DNA from: an uncultured Saprospiraceae bacterium
Lineage (GTDB): Bacteria; Bacteroidota; Bacteroidia; Chitinophagales; Saprospiraceae
Assembly (NCBI GenBank): GCA_937995755.1
Contig: CALKJD010000128.1
Coordinates: forward strand, 1 to 56,306
Length of the DNA stretch: 56,306 nucleotides
Direction: 5' to 3'
Part shown: positions 38,101-48,938 of the stretch, piece by piece
Layout: the number at the start of each line of letters is the position of its first letter
How positions within the stretch are numbered: position 1 is the first letter of the stretch
The notes under the pieces: model-generated
Databases searched by the model: none
What the model saw: the letters and a program-made list of their open reading frames with translations, nothing else
Told to the model about the DNA's origin: nothing
Position numbers and translations under genes: made by a program

Positions 38101-40520
38101 GCAACCAACATGACTGTATAGCTTCCTGGATCTAAAAAAGTATTGCTAGGATTTTCATCCGTGCTTGTATTTCCATTTTCAAAATCCCAAAAATACGATG
38201 TGCCGTCTTGACCTGTATAATGAAAATCGACAGTATAAGGAGCACAACCACTAGCACTCTGATCAAAAGAAGCCTTAGCCGTCACAGAGCTGATTTCAAA
38301 ATCTAGTTTGAATACACCCATATCACAACTTACCGACTGACTTTCTGCCCAGGCACCAGGCTTGGTATCCAAAATCCTATTGGTACAGGAACAGACTGCT
38401 TGATACACTACACCACCTTTATCAAAGCGACTGGTACCTCCATCCACATGAGTAGCATTACCATAATAAGTAGCATATGTTAAATCGGATGCGTCAGGCG
38501 CTAAAACACCTAAATAAAAAACATTAGAACCACTTCCATTAATGGCATCAGAAGTAACTGGTAATCCAGATTGGGCATAATAACCAGAAAAATAAATGCC
38601 ATTACATTTATCCACCATAAAAGCGGCTGGCACAAAGTCAAATTTACCAGAAATACCAGGAAAAGGGACGTTGGTATTGAGAGGACCATCACCGATCACC
38701 GTCGAATAAACCAAAGTTTCCAAATCCGAACTAAAGGCCGATATAAATTGAGGAGAGCCTGGAATAAACGAATATGCTCCAGGAGAAATAGGCATAACAC
38801 CAGTAGTTTGGCCATAGATATGCACATTTCCTATTTCATCGAGATCTAAGAAATAGGAATGATCATTCTTATCTGTACCCCAAAAAGTACTCCGTAATAG
38901 TTGTTGTCCATTAGAAGAAAGTACGGCAACGTATGCAGACTCCTCTCCACCAGGCCATACACTTTGGATAGTACCATTAGTAGTCGGAAAGTTTGGCGAT
39001 CCTGCCGTGCCAGTCACATATATTTCGCCAGCATTATTGACCCTCACACCGAATGCTGTATCTGCATCGTTACTCCCTAAATATGTAGACCAAAACAAAG
39101 CCGATAAATCACTATTCAACTTAAAAACAACGCCGTCTTGACTTTTCGATGGATTACCTACATCAAGTGTCAAATTACTTTGATAAGCGTTTGGAGTAAC
39201 AGGAAAATCTGAAGAAGTCGTATTCGAAGCAATTATCATATCGCCTTGATTATCCAAAATAATTTCACCTCTAAATTCTTCACCATAATTTGTATAAAGT
39301 TTAGAAGTATTAAGTCCATCTGTATTGTATCCACCTATAAAAGTGGAACCTACCAAAGTAGAACCATCTTGACTCAACTTAACTACGGCAATATCTGAAT
39401 CTCCTCCAATCGTTTTTTGAAAAGCATTACTCGTTACAGGAAAATTGACAGAACTGGTAGATCCTAAAATACAAAGCTGTTGATTATTGTCTATAATTAT
39501 ACTGTGCGGAGCATCTTTATCCACCCCTCCAATATAAGTAGCATATATCATTTGAGTTCCATCTGGATTAAACTTGCAGACTGCCATATCAGTTTTGCCT
39601 CCTCCAAAAAAAGACTGAAAAGAACCCAATACAGTCGGATATCCCACACCATAAGAAACACCACCCAAATAGATATTTCCTGCATTATCATAAGACGCAG
39701 TATGTCCGAAGTTTTTTGAAATAGTCGTACCTGTCAAGGTTGATGCGATTACTACTGGATCTATTACTAAAGGGTGATTATCGTCATATCCATTGGGAAA
39801 TTCAAAAGTAACCGTCCTGTTCTCCAACCGATAATTACATGCTACAGATATTCGTCTACCATTTATAAACTGATAAGCTAAGGGCGCTTTTTCTACAATT
39901 TCCTTTACCGCTGTTTTAATAATTAAATCTCCATTTCTATCTAGCCTTATATTGTCAACATCTTCATACACAAGTGCCAACACATCAACATCCGCCTTTG
40001 CAGAAATCACAAAATCATATTTGAAATATCCTTGATTACTATAGGTTAACAAATCTATTCCTGGGTATAATGATTCATAATTTACTTCATGATAAACAGG
40101 AACATTAGACGCCCATTTAGAAGCATCGTTGCCAATAAAATAATTATAATGATGTGCTTGTTTTGAGCCTCCGCTTAGAATTGGCTCTTGAGCGTTTAAG
40201 AATTCCACTTGATATGAATGTCCTGAAATAGAGTAATTGTCCAGTACCTCTTTATCACGTGATTGCATAACAGAATGCAAATTTTCCACCGCATTATCAT
40301 CATACACCACATACGTCAATGCCCTTTGCTCTAAAAACACTTTATCTAAACCACCAAGCCCTGCCTCAAATTCGACATTGGGATGTAACTGATTATTATT
40401 TGGAAGAAACTCAAGTGATTTTTTTTCATTCGTATTATGATGACTACCACAAGAAGTTTGTGAATTCAATTGACAGCATAATGCAAAAAACAATATAAAG
40501 AATACATTTCTAATTCTCAT
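35175..40520 (-). CDS. Giant T9SS type B surface protein with SBBP propeller, PKD, Ig-like and SprB repeats
   Basis: A 1781-aa protein. Order: signal peptide (about 1-21), a DUF7948-type N-terminal domain (about 25-255), SBBP beta-propeller repeats (about 260-740, with recurring YATYIGG and FPVT units), a PKD domain (about 745-828, YFWDFENGNTST), nine Ig-like units of about 65-72 aa (about 829-1445) built on the pattern LC.G..L.LD...YIWQDGS...GVYWVEV...GC, two SprB-type repeats (about 1445-1590), one further Ig-like unit, and the T9SS type B/gliding-motility C-terminal domain (about 1693-1781: [32 protein letters not shown]). The tail predicts export through T9SS and surface attachment. It may be an adhesin or motility-related protein; the ligand is unknown. 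Confidence 0.93.
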   Translation of the reverse strand: MRIRNVFFILFFALCCQLNSQTSCGSHHNTNEKKSLEFLPNNNQLHPNVEFEAGLGGLDKVFLEQRALTYVVYDDNAVENLHSVMQSRDKEVLDNYSISGHSYQVEFLNAQEPILSGGSKQAHHYNYFIGNDASKWASNVPVYHEVNYESLYPGIDLLTYSNQGYFKYDFVISAKADVDVLALVYEDVDNIRLDRNGDLIIKTAVKEIVEKAPLAYQFINGRRISVACNYRLENRTVTFEFPNGYDDNHPLVIDPVVIASTLTGTTISKNFGHTASYDNAGNIYLGGVSYGVGYPTVLGSFQSFFGGGKTDMAVCKFNPDGTQMIYATYIGGVDKDAPHSIIIDNNQQLCILGSTSSVNFPVTSNAFQKTIGGDSDIAVVKLSQDGSTLVGSTFIGGYNTDGLNTSKLYTNYGEEFRGEIILDNQGDMIIASNTTSSDFPVTPNAYQSNLTLDVGNPSKSQDGVVFKLNSDLSALFWSTYLGSNDADTAFGVRVNNAGEIYVTGTAGSPNFPTTNGTIQSVWPGGEESAYVAVLSSNGQQLLRSTFWGTDKNDHSYFLDLDEIGNVHIYGQTTGVMPISPGAYSFIPGSPQFISAFSSDLETLVYSTVIGDGPLNTNVPFPGISGKFDFVPAAFMVDKCNGIYFSGYYAQSGLPVTSDAINGSGSNVFYLGVLAPDASDLTYATYYGNATHVDGGTSRFDKGGVVYQAVCSCTNRILDTKPGAWAESQSVSCDMGVFKLDFEISSVTAKASFDQSASGCAPYTVDFHYTGQDGTSYFWDFENGNTSTDENPSNTFLDPGSYTVMLVAENLNSCNLRDTTFTQIDVLDGTSSSIDTSFCSGASPLFLDATTQNASYIWQDGSVGATFEASSAGVYWVDVSIVGCSRRDTFNVMSTNVGEVFLENDKVLCGDSNYLIEVSNPSFNTFLWNDNSSGQSLITSTSGTYSVTVTDEMGCEVKDEINISFNPEVVVDLGDDVYLCEGQSVNLESDITQGNFLWQDNSTDAQYNADTPGVYTLEVTIDGCKGYDEIEVLPTPGLTIDLGPDLMLCDQQSVTIDGTTAGAASYSWTGDHLDPIIEINSSGLYSLSVLDIYGCGFTDQIKIDFANSPKLDIKDTVLCEGATLSLDVTADSYLWTNGGIGSSITVFESGEYWIEARNQTCIARDTFEITVNPIPTIDLGSDKVACDGDHIELIAYYEGASYIWQDGSADEVFFVDMSGDYWVEIDKEGCKYRDTVEVVFNPVPIVDLGVNQVLCMGDSLTLDATVIGANYEWQDGTNNSIFVASGPGMYSVVVDLNGCTDTDLIEITPTVSLNVDLGENTQLCDISSFELDMENNLIQNYEWSTGETTPGINVTQDGIYWVELVDINGCIHSDSIELAFGESPIVNLKDTTLCIGEVVALDASYQGASYIWNDGSIKDKLLVNTAGKYWVEAEQQGCITKDTAYVDFAIIPEYVVNQTDVVCFSKCDGELNLTFISEDSNYDILWSNQHIESTISDLCVGQYDLELTDIYGCEYLDHFTITEPEELSYVLDMQDVECSGFMNGSIAINNVEGGVSPYQYSLNGSEFDNDSDFENLSGGSYFLEIEDMVGCIVQDTIELKEPKSLELDAGEDGYIERGESFQISASTSTENNIIVGWNTPDDFSCDECLDPIATPLITTTYELMVTDAVTGCVEMDEMVIYVDNDVKVYTPNIFSPNGDGSNDEFTIFSNATIAKVNYLRILDRWGGLVFEKNSFIPNNPDEGWDGTMGNTIVNPGVFVFIAELELYDGRKEIIKGDITLVR

Positions 40521-40750
40521 AATACATGCTCGGCTGGTAAAAGTCTATTGTCCTTTTATAACATAAGGACTACAGTAATGTAATGCATCAAAAAGCAATA
40601 ACGCTGCAAACTATACCAAATAATACTGTCGAACACAATTGCTATTCTTATCATTATAGAGCCTATCTTCTCGATTTAAAGTGCCTCACACTCTAATTAT
40701 ACTTTTACTTATCGTCACTTATTTAGTGTAATCAAAAAGTCTCTAAACTA

Positions 40751-40783
40751 AAAAACGAACTCCGATATCATCGAAATTCGTTC
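40751..40783 (-). terminator. Terminator of the ruvB-DUF3467 unit
   Basis: On the minus strand AACGAA pairs with TTCGTT (40782-40777 with 40759-40754), with an inner CGAT/ATCG stem and a T6 run after it. It is 25 nt past the DUF3467 stop. Confidence 0.7.
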
Positions 40784-40807
40784 TTTATTTACTTATGTTG
40801 TTTTCCT

Positions 40808-41125
40808 TTATGCCTTTGCTGTAGGTGTAAAGTTCATCGGTGGAAATGGAGGTTGACTACTCTCTCTTATTTTTCCATTCTGAGCTTCATATTTATTAAT
40901 ATTATCTGCTAAGGCCTTGTGTAATCTCTTAGCGTGTTCTGGACTAAGTATGATTCTTGACTTGACCTTTGCTTTCTGTACATTCGGTACTATACGTACA
41001 AAATCTAATACAAACTCAGAATTAGAATGTGAGATAATCGCAAGGTTAGAATATGTACCTTCAGAGATCTCTTCTGTTAACTCTATATTGATTTGATTTC
41101 CTTTCTTTTTATTTTCTTCTGCCAT
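40808..41125 (-). CDS. DUF3467-family protein
   Basis: A 105-aa cytosolic protein with the DUF3467 pattern: an N-terminal beta region (GNQINIELTEEISEGTYSNLAII), SEFVLDFVRIVPNVQKAKVKSRIILSPEHAKRLHKAL, and a C-terminal tail with QPPFPPMNF. Function is unknown; the family is common in Bacteroidota and also in others. It begins 66 nt after the ruvB stop and is probably on the same transcript, with a terminator downstream. No enzyme residue can be proposed. Confidence 0.88.
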   Translation of the reverse strand: MAEENKKKGNQINIELTEEISEGTYSNLAIISHSNSEFVLDFVRIVPNVQKAKVKSRIILSPEHAKRLHKALADNINKYEAQNGKIRESSQPPFPPMNFTPTAKA

Positions 41126-41191
41126 GATGGTCTTAATTTATTGTTGTATTTAATAATGGTATTTTGCCCAAAAAGTTGTCATCTAAGACGA

Positions 41192-42214
41192 CTAGAACAA
41201 ACTCCCTGTATCGTGAATCCTAGTGAGACCGAGGTGATCATATGCTTTATCTGTAGCTTCTCTTCCTCTAGACGTTCTCTGAATAAACCCTTCCATAATC
41301 AAAAAAGGCTCATGTACTTCTTCGATCGTACCACCTTCCTCTCCTACCGCAGTCGCTATAGTTGTCAATCCTACTGGCCCACCTTTAAACTTTAAGATGA
41401 TCGCGGATAGTATCTTATTATCCATCTCATCTAATCCATATTCGTCTACATTAAGTGCCTCTAGTCCAAATCTACTTATCTCTAAGTCTATCTTACCATC
41501 ACCCTTGATCATAGCAAAATCTCTTATCCGACGCAGAAGTGAATTGGCTATTCGAGGTGTTCCTCTACTACGACCTGCGATCTCAGCCGCTCCATTATCA
41601 TCGATAGGCACATCTAATATCTTAGCACTACGCTTAATAATCTTCTTGAGCGTAGGTACATCATAATAGTCTAAATGAAAATTAATACCAAACCTTGCTC
41701 TCATAGGAGCTGTAAGCAGCCCCATACGTGTAGTCGCACCAACCAACGTAAATGGACTTAACTCGATCTGAATACTACGTGCATTGGGTCCAGTATCTAT
41801 CATGATATCTATTCGATAATCTTCCATAGCCGAGTAGAGATATTCTTCCACTACATTATTAAGTCTATGGATTTCATCTATAAATAGTACATCACCTTCT
41901 TCCAGATTAGTCAATAGTCCTGCAAGATCTCCTGCTTTCTCGAGTACAGGCCCTGAGGTCATTTTCATATTAGCACCCATCTCTGAAGATATAATCAGAG
42001 AAAGAGTAGTCTTACCCAAGCCTGGAGGTCCATGCAATAATACATGATCTAGAGCTTCTCCTCGCAACTTGGCTGCTTTGATGAACACTTCTAGATTATC
42101 CACGATCTTTTGCTGACCACTGAAGTCACTGAGCCCCTTAGGGCGTAATGCTCTATCTACCTGCTGCTCCTCTGGAGTAAACTGTGATGTAGTAGGATCT
42201 AAATTTGGATTCAT
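41192..42214 (-). CDS. ruvB: Holliday-junction branch-migration helicase RuvB
   Basis: A 340-aa AAA+ motor, with the start taken at 42214 ([10 protein letters not shown]). A longer frame to 42343 adds 43 residues with no family match and overlaps the next gene. Motifs: Walker [11 protein letters not shown] (61-70, Lys68), Walker [11 protein letters not shown], sensor-1 [11 protein letters not shown], arginine finger/RuvB signature ([20 protein letters not shown]), and a winged helix at the C-terminus ([24 protein letters not shown], then the [13 protein letters not shown] end). RuvB with RuvA drives branch migration. The gene has an unusual promoter that abuts the start codon; see the promoter entry. 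Confidence 0.96.
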   Translation of the reverse strand: MNPNLDPTTSQFTPEEQQVDRALRPKGLSDFSGQQKIVDNLEVFIKAAKLRGEALDHVLLHGPPGLGKTTLSLIISSEMGANMKMTSGPVLEKAGDLAGLLTNLEEGDVLFIDEIHRLNNVVEEYLYSAMEDYRIDIMIDTGPNARSIQIELSPFTLVGATTRMGLLTAPMRARFGINFHLDYYDVPTLKKIIKRSAKILDVPIDDNGAAEIAGRSRGTPRIANSLLRRIRDFAMIKGDGKIDLEISRFGLEALNVDEYGLDEMDNKILSAIILKFKGGPVGLTTIATAVGEEGGTIEEVHEPFLIMEGFIQRTSRGREATDKAYDHLGLTRIHDTGSLF

Positions 42215-42218
42215 ATGA

Positions 42219-42249
42219 CAAAGATAGGTAATATCTATTTGATTGCAAC
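42219..42249 (-). promoter_or_regulatory. ruvB promoter that appears to give a leaderless mRNA
   Basis: On the minus strand, GTTG (42249-42246) is followed after 19 nt by TATCTTTG (42226-42219), a near-complete Bacteroidota promoter. Only four bases (TCAT) lie between the -7 box and the ATG at 42214. Transcription would start at or next to the start codon. A second box, TAAGTTTG (42329-42322), lies further upstream without a good partner. Confidence 0.7.
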
Positions 42250-42334
42250 GAATCTGAACTGTCTGTACTCTTATAATCAGAAGTCGCCAATATGACAATC
42301 TAAGAAATTCAATTCTAACACCAAACTTAGTAAG

Positions 42335-45300
42335 ATGCGCCATATACTCATATTACTTATCCTCCTTCCACTTACATTATTTGCTCAGACTATCCAAGGG
42401 CCTATCGCTACCTGTATAAATGACTGTGCGACTTATACTTTTGAAAGCAACAGTAGTGGACCATTTATATGGAATATGGCTGGTGTCAATGCTAATAGTA
42501 TGATTGGTGAAAGTGTAGAAATTTGTTGGTCTGAAAGAGGTAATCAAATAATCACCGTAACCGATGTATCTGCATCTCCAGGCAATCACCTTACAACTCT
42601 ATCTGTCCTCGTTCACGAAAACGAAGGTGTAGAATTAAGATTTCCAATCTACCCTAATTGCGAAAGTAGAGACACTATTAATAATGATTTGGAAGATATG
42701 CAAGAACTTCCGCCATTAAGCTGCAAGACTGTTTGTGGTGGATCGTCTGCTATCTACCAAGCTATCAATCCAATAGGATTATATGAGTGGGATGTTGAAG
42801 GTGCTAGTGATGTAACTATTGCTAATAATTCTGTAGCCGTCACATGGAATGCATTAGGTGCAGGATATATCAATGTAATAAATACAGATGATAACTTGTG
42901 TGAGGTTGAATCCTCTTACTGCATTGAAATCTTAGAAGTACCAGAAGCGTCGGCGATCGTAAGTACAAACTCTATATGCCTAGGTCAAACTATTGCAATG
43001 AGCAGCAATACATCAGGAGTTGTCGATTATTATTGGGATAGTGGAGACGGACAGTTTGCTTCCGGATCTCAAGTGGCATTTACCTATGATCTAGAAGGAA
43101 GTTTTACTGGTAGTCTTATTGTACAGACAGAATGTTTTTGCTTTGACACCACCTATTTTAATATCGATGTAAATGTCAATCCTGGACCGGAAATTCTTTG
43201 TCTTGGAACTATCTGTGCTCAAGATACTGCCACATACTATGCTGCCAATATATGTTCTCAATACGACTGGAACATTAGTAGCAATGGATCGATAGTAGAG
43301 GGTGGTAGTAATTCTGATGACTTTGTTAAAGTGGTATGGCAGAATGGACCATCAGGTCAAGTCACACTAGCGACACCAAATTGTGGAATAAATTGCGCCA
43401 TGCCCACTACAGAAATAATACCTGTAATATCAAGCTCCATAAATATTGAAGGTATTCAAGAAGTCTGTAAAGGATCTCAATCGGTTTATCGTGCGCCTAG
43501 ATTTGGAGGTACTGAATACAGTTGGAGTATCGTAGGTCCTGGAAGTATTGTCTCCGGATTTGGCACCGAAGAAATCGTAGTCGAATGGGAAGACTATTGG
43601 AATACTCCTTCTTCTGCCATAATAGAACTACAATATGAAAATTGTTTCTTGGACTGTGGGGGTAACGCATTACTCAATATTGATTTAAAGGATCCTTTTG
43701 ACATTCTAGGTACTAGCAGTATTTGTCCAGAAGGCAACAACTATATATTTGCTTCTTACAACTGGAATAACATTACTGCTGATTGGAATATTACTGCACC
43801 GGACGGAAGTTTAGTGTACAGCTCTACTGCTGAAAATTCCGTTTCCTACGATTTCAGTAATGGCCCTGGCATATACATACTTCAAGTCTCTACAGATCCT
43901 ATTCTCTACTGCGATCCTATTAAAACACTTTATATCCCAGTAGAAGCCAGACCTGAAATCAACGTGAATATCATTGGTGATCTCGTTGTATGTGCAGGTC
44001 AAGTATCGAACTATACTTTACCCATCAACGCTCAGTTATTTAATGTGCGCTGGGTGATAGATGACGGTGGAACAACCACAAATTATAATGGTCATGAAAT
44101 CTCATATACTTGGACTAGTAATGGGCCTTACTCCGTATCAGTAAGTATCAGCGATGTAGATAAATATTGTTATTCTGAATCTAAAACAATTACTCCTGTA
44201 GCGGCAACCAATAGCTACATAGCTGGATCTTCAATTGTATGCCTAGATACTAAACACCTATATCAAGTAGAAGGACTTTCAAATCCAACTACCGACTGGA
44301 AAATTAGCCCAAGCGATGCTGGAAGCCTTCGTAAACTACCCGATGGTAGTCTAGAAATTCATTGGCACCTCTCTGGCACTCATTCATTAACCGCCGAATT
44401 CTGTACTGCATCTATTAGCTATACTGTAGATGTATTGCCAGAGTCAGCTATTGTAATCAATGCTCCGCTTGGCGTCTGTCCAGGAGAACAAGCAGCTGTA
44501 GCTATCACATTACCTGTGGGTGCATCTGTTGTGATTAAAGATGAAACATTGTCTACAGTAAGTTCAACTGGCACCTTACTCGCAGACCCTGGATTCTACC
44601 TAATAGAGATGACTGATATAAATGGCTGTTTATCTCAAGAGACTTTCGAAGTAGAAGAATTTATCCTACCTGAAATACGTATCTCCACACCTGACGATAC
44701 TGGATTCTGTCCAGGACTTGGAGAAGTACCACCAACCCTTTATGCTATCAATACACTATCTGGCTATACATATGAATGGTATCGAGATGGTGTGGCACTG
44801 GGAGAAACTACTCACAGTATCACTGCTTCAGTGTATGGATTCTATTACGTAGTATCTACGAATGTGGATGGTTGCTCTACTATTTCTAATCAAATTGAAG
44901 TATTCGAATATTGTGGACCTAATGGAAGGTGCAATGGAAGATGTTCCAATTTTCCACCTTGCGAAGATGGAACATACGTCTCATTCACTTCAACCGATAC
45001 AGGATATTGTAATGAATATTCGTTTACGAACACATCCGCGGATTATGTACCAGGTACCATTCTATATGATTTTGCAGATGTGGATGCTGGAGCCGATAGT
45101 ATAAGCATTCTCGAAAATCCTGATCACACATTCACTTATGCAGGACATTATTTGGTGACGATGATCGCAGAAGTAACTGCCAATGTCAACCCACCATATT
45201 GCTGGGACTATGAAGATATCGTAGTTCCTGTTGCCGCTAACTTCACGGCTGCACAAGGATGTGCAAATGATGGAATACAATTTCATCAGGAAGCGACATT

Positions 45301-48300
45301 TGTGAGCGGTTACGCTATTACAAATTATAGTTGGGACTTTGGCGATCCCTCTAGCGGAACAGATAATACTTCATCAGACGCAGACCCAATGCATATTTTT
45401 TCTGCCGCCGGCAGCTATACTGTGAGCCTTACAGTTACGTCTAATTCAGGTTGTCTTGCGCGAATATCAAAAGAGATAATCATTCAAGATGGACCTAATG
45501 TAGACTTTGATATTCCTTCAATCCATTGTCTCAATACTGCGACACCTTTTGATGCACTTATCTCCACAGACGTTGTTTCTGTTAACTGGAATTTCGGAGA
45601 CCTCGCTAGCGGCTCTGCTAATGAATCATTGAGACCTAATACATTACATACATTTAGCAATAACCAGTTATATAATGTGTCTCTATCTGCCTCAAATATA
45701 TATGGATGCACTAATACTATTTCAAAATCAATTGATATCAATACTAGTGTATTGGCCGGAGATATTACATTATTTCCGAGCGGCCCTATTTGCTTAGGAG
45801 ATTCAGTAACACTTACTGCGCCCACAGGAGGACTGACCTACTTATGGTCTGATGGGACTTTGGGTCCAACTAAAAAAGTAGGAGATAATAATAACTATCA
45901 GGTCACGATTACAGATATTGGTGGTTGTCTGTATGTACCTAATAGTGTACAAATAGAATTCTTTGAAGTACCTGATTTAAAAATAAAAGGAATCATTCAA
46001 TTAAATGGCTTTCAATCTGAAACATATACTGAAGAAATGGAAATTTGTGATCAAGAAAGTTTCTATCTTTCAGTGCCCTATCAGTTTGGTTTAGAATATC
46101 TATGGACCGTAAATAATGTTAGTAGCAATCAGCTCTACTATTGGAATGGATTAAGTAATCTTGCTCCAGGCACACATGTGATCGGAGTCAATGTAACGAA
46201 TCCAACCAATGGATGCGTCTATGATGTAGAACCTTTTACTGTCGTAATTCATCCTCGAGCTACGAGTCCTATTGTGATTTCAGATCAAAACGAAAACTGT
46301 GAAGGCATACTCCACACCTTAAGTGTATCTAACTATGATTCTAATTTTAAATACTATTGGAGTACTGGCGACGAAGGTCCATCTACAACTACAACTCAAG
46401 CAGGAAATTACACTGTTAATGTAGTCAGTGAGTATGGCTGTGAAGGCTGGCCTGGAGGTTACGTCATTCATCCTCTCCCAAGAAAGGATATATTTCCTGA
46501 TGGATGTAAAGAGGTTTGTTTTCCTGATACCATTTGCCTACCAGAAAACTTAGGTTATACATTTGAATGGTTAAAAGATGGCGCATCTATGGCAAGTAAT
46601 ACTACTTGGTTAGAAATAACAGAGCCTGGAGAATATCAAGTCATCATGTCACATTACAGCGGATGTACCGAGACTAGCGAGATACTATCTCTCGGACCAA
46701 AATCATCTGAACATAAAATAAATGGTATCGTATACTTAGACCAAAATCAAGATGGAATCTACAATGCTGGGGACCAACTATTAGAGAATGCTGTGGTTCA
46801 ATTAATCGATGGAAGCACTACAATCGAAACGGTAAATAGCGATGTAAATGGAGCCTACGAATTTGACCAATTAGGCGTATCTAACCCAACGATCTTAGTC
46901 GATGTTAGTAGTCTGGGATATAACATCCCTACACCTATACAAAGTGAAAATTTTGCGTTTACTAAATGTATTGAAGAGCAGAATAAAAACTTTCCATTTA
47001 TTGACGAATGCCAAAGACAAGCAGAGACAATAGAACTAAATACCTGTAATGGTCAACCACTAACATATGAAACATTAACAATCATGCCAGGCGATATAGA
47101 TTCTTTAGTATACACTACTAGCTCTGGTTGTGATTCTACATTGATTATTCATGCTATAGAACTACCTCCAGTGACTATCACTATAGATACAGAATCAGCA
47201 TGCGATCTTAATACAGGTGGCAATATAAATATCAATTCAAACCTTATAGGCTCCACTTTTAGTATAGACAATGCATCCTCATTTTCACCGGCACTTACTT
47301 ATACTAACCTTAGCCCAGGCATGCATGAGCTTTGGGTACTCGGTCCTAATGGATGTCCGCAGACGATTCCATTTATGATAGATATGATAGACGAACCTGC
47401 AATCAATATTACCACTACTCAGACCTGCAGCAACGAAAGCGAAGGATCTGCAAATATTACTGTATTAGATGGACAAAATTACACTTACATACTCGACGGT
47501 ATCTCATTGGGCAATCAAGCTTATATCTCTCAGCTAGTCTATGGCAATCATACGCTTGAGGTTAGCAATTCACAGGGATGTAACTGGGAGGTTCCTTTTA
47601 TAGTCTCGCCATACGAAGAGCCCATGCTTAATATCACACCCAATGCGAGTTGTATAGGTATGAGCAATGGCTCTATGACTATCACAAATTTTGGGACTGG
47701 AATACTCAGTTATTCTCTAGACAATAGCAATGAATCCACAGACGAATATTATGAAAATTTATCTCCAGGAAATCATTTGCTTACTGTCAGCGACCAAAAT
47801 GGATGTGCGTATACTTATGGATTTATAATCGAAGAAGAGGAGCTACCAATGGTTACACTGATAGGCCAAAATGCATGTGAAGCTCAAGATAATGGAAGCG
47901 TAACACTTACACAGTTAGGTAGTGGTAATTATACCTATTCATTGGATGGCATTGATTACCAAAGTGAGCCTTACTTCAATGGATTATCAGGAGGCGAATA
48001 TATCGTCTATATAGAAAACATAAATGGATGTGCCACTACTAGAAACTTAACAATACAAACACTCCCTACTCCACTCGTAGTGATCGAGACAAATGACGCT
48101 TGCGAAGGAATCAATAATGGTAGTGCTCAATTTGCCAGTACTGAAAGTGGATTAGAATATTCTATCGATGGAGTACAATTTAGTCCAACTCCAAGTATGG
48201 ATAACTTAACAGCAGACCTATATACTCTATATGTACAAACTATTGAGGGCTGCTCATACAGCTACCCTTTTGAGATAGAAGAAGCTGTCGATTTAGAGGT

Positions 48301-48808
48301 AGTATTCACCGACCCAGTAATGGATTGTAGCATTACCAATATCGTACTAGAACCAGAAGTAATTTCAGCCGTAGGTGAAGCTACATTTGTATGGAGTGAT
48401 GGAAGTACAAATCCCTCGCTTGCTATCATTACCGATGGATTATACAGCGTAGAAATTATTGACAATTGTTCCACAAAATATTACGAATGGGAAATTGGAT
48501 TTACGAAATCATCAATTGGCAAATTCTATACTCCTAATATATTTTCTCCTAATGGAGATGGAGTAAATGATATATTCCTACCAAACTACAATGACCCTTC
48601 ACAAATTTCATCATACACATTAGATGTATTTGATAGATGGGGAGCTTTAGTATTTCACAGCGACGAATTACACCATGGATGGGATGGGATGTTTGCTTCA
48701 AAAACCAGCACTACAGGAGTGTTCGTATATATAATCAGAGCTGAAGGAAATTTCTGTAACCAGACAAAGTCTTTTGAAATAGTTGGCGACGTAACTGTAA
48801 TTAGATAA
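42335..48808 (+). CDS. Giant T9SS type B surface protein with PKD, SdrD-like and SprB-type repeats
   Basis: A 2157-aa protein. Signal peptide about 1-18 (ending FAQ). Order seen: several Ig/PKD-like domains with repeated conserved cysteines (about 20-960, with a short Cys-rich [10 protein letters not shown] segment near 870), a PKD pair (about 968-1140, with [15 protein letters not shown]), Ig-like units, an SdrD-B-like domain (about 1458-1540: [19 protein letters not shown]), five ~75-aa SprB-type repeats (about 1612-1985; each ends in a '...NGC' or '...QGC' element), and a type B C-terminal domain (about 2062-2157: [31 protein letters not shown]). It should be exported by T9SS and surface-bound. 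It is divergent from ruvB with 120 bp between starts. Function is unknown. Confidence 0.93.
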   Translation: MRHILILLILLPLTLFAQTIQGPIATCINDCATYTFESNSSGPFIWNMAGVNANSMIGESVEICWSERGNQIITVTDVSASPGNHLTTLSVLVHENEGVELRFPIYPNCESRDTINNDLEDMQELPPLSCKTVCGGSSAIYQAINPIGLYEWDVEGASDVTIANNSVAVTWNALGAGYINVINTDDNLCEVESSYCIEILEVPEASAIVSTNSICLGQTIAMSSNTSGVVDYYWDSGDGQFASGSQVAFTYDLEGSFTGSLIVQTECFCFDTTYFNIDVNVNPGPEILCLGTICAQDTATYYAANICSQYDWNISSNGSIVEGGSNSDDFVKVVWQNGPSGQVTLATPNCGINCAMPTTEIIPVISSSINIEGIQEVCKGSQSVYRAPRFGGTEYSWSIVGPGSIVSGFGTEEIVVEWEDYWNTPSSAIIELQYENCFLDCGGNALLNIDLKDPFDILGTSSICPEGNNYIFASYNWNNITADWNITAPDGSLVYSSTAENSVSYDFSNGPGIYILQVSTDPILYCDPIKTLYIPVEARPEINVNIIGDLVVCAGQVSNYTLPINAQLFNVRWVIDDGGTTTNYNGHEISYTWTSNGPYSVSVSISDVDKYCYSESKTITPVAATNSYIAGSSIVCLDTKHLYQVEGLSNPTTDWKISPSDAGSLRKLPDGSLEIHWHLSGTHSLTAEFCTASISYTVDVLPESAIVINAPLGVCPGEQAAVAITLPVGASVVIKDETLSTVSSTGTLLADPGFYLIEMTDINGCLSQETFEVEEFILPEIRISTPDDTGFCPGLGEVPPTLYAINTLSGYTYEWYRDGVALGETTHSITASVYGFYYVVSTNVDGCSTISNQIEVFEYCGPNGRCNGRCSNFPPCEDGTYVSFTSTDTGYCNEYSFTNTSADYVPGTILYDFADVDAGADSISILENPDHTFTYAGHYLVTMIAEVTANVNPPYCWDYEDIVVPVAANFTAAQGCANDGIQFHQEATFVSGYAITNYSWDFGDPSSGTDNTSSDADPMHIFSAAGSYTVSLTVTSNSGCLARISKEIIIQDGPNVDFDIPSIHCLNTATPFDALISTDVVSVNWNFGDLASGSANESLRPNTLHTFSNNQLYNVSLSASNIYGCTNTISKSIDINTSVLAGDITLFPSGPICLGDSVTLTAPTGGLTYLWSDGTLGPTKKVGDNNNYQVTITDIGGCLYVPNSVQIEFFEVPDLKIKGIIQLNGFQSETYTEEMEICDQESFYLSVPYQFGLEYLWTVNNVSSNQLYYWNGLSNLAPGTHVIGVNVTNPTNGCVYDVEPFTVVIHPRATSPIVISDQNENCEGILHTLSVSNYDSNFKYYWSTGDEGPSTTTTQAGNYTVNVVSEYGCEGWPGGYVIHPLPRKDIFPDGCKEVCFPDTICLPENLGYTFEWLKDGASMASNTTWLEITEPGEYQVIMSHYSGCTETSEILSLGPKSSEHKINGIVYLDQNQDGIYNAGDQLLENAVVQLIDGSTTIETVNSDVNGAYEFDQLGVSNPTILVDVSSLGYNIPTPIQSENFAFTKCIEEQNKNFPFIDECQRQAETIELNTCNGQPLTYETLTIMPGDIDSLVYTTSSGCDSTLIIHAIELPPVTITIDTESACDLNTGGNININSNLIGSTFSIDNASSFSPALTYTNLSPGMHELWVLGPNGCPQTIPFMIDMIDEPAINITTTQTCSNESEGSANITVLDGQNYTYILDGISLGNQAYISQLVYGNHTLEVSNSQGCNWEVPFIVSPYEEPMLNITPNASCIGMSNGSMTITNFGTGILSYSLDNSNESTDEYYENLSPGNHLLTVSDQNGCAYTYGFIIEEEELPMVTLIGQNACEAQDNGSVTLTQLGSGNYTYSLDGIDYQSEPYFNGLSGGEYIVYIENINGCATTRNLTIQTLPTPLVVIETNDACEGINNGSAQFASTESGLEYSIDGVQFSPTPSMDNLTADLYTLYVQTIEGCSYSYPFEIEEAVDLEVVFTDPVMDCSITNIVLEPEVISAVGEATFVWSDGSTNPSLAIITDGLYSVEIIDNCSTKYYEWEIGFTKSSIGKFYTPNIFSPNGDGVNDIFLPNYNDPSQISSYTLDVFDRWGALVFHSDELHHGWDGMFASKTSTTGVFVYIIRAEGNFCNQTKSFEIVGDVTVIR

Positions 48809-48847
48809 TCAATATTTTTATTGAAAAAAAAAGTTTCTTAAAATAAA

Positions 48848-48909
48848 AAATCCAAATTCCAAACCTTGTGATTGGCTAAAGCCGAAACAAGAATTTGGAA
48901 TTTGGATTT
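48848..48909 (-). terminator. Extended nested hairpin between converging genes
   Basis: A perfect 16-bp outer stem (48848-48863 with 48894-48909), then inner TTGT/ACAA and GGC/GCC stems around a TAAA loop. A T-rich tract follows on the minus strand only. It is probably the terminator of the M28 peptidase gene and could also stabilise the 3' end of the giant protein's mRNA. Confidence 0.75.
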
Positions 48910-48938
48910 CAAATCTTTACTAGAAATATTCAGTAGAA

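Noticed and set aside
42215..42343. A 43-residue N-terminal extension of RuvB.
   Set aside because: It matches no RuvB, runs through the promoter and overlaps the start of the divergent giant gene at 42335. The ATG at 42214 gives the usual 340 residues.
35175..48808. The region of the two giant genes as a recent tandem duplication.
   Set aside because: The two proteins differ in domain order and sequence; only the T9SS tail and some Ig/SprB modules are shared, as expected for family members.
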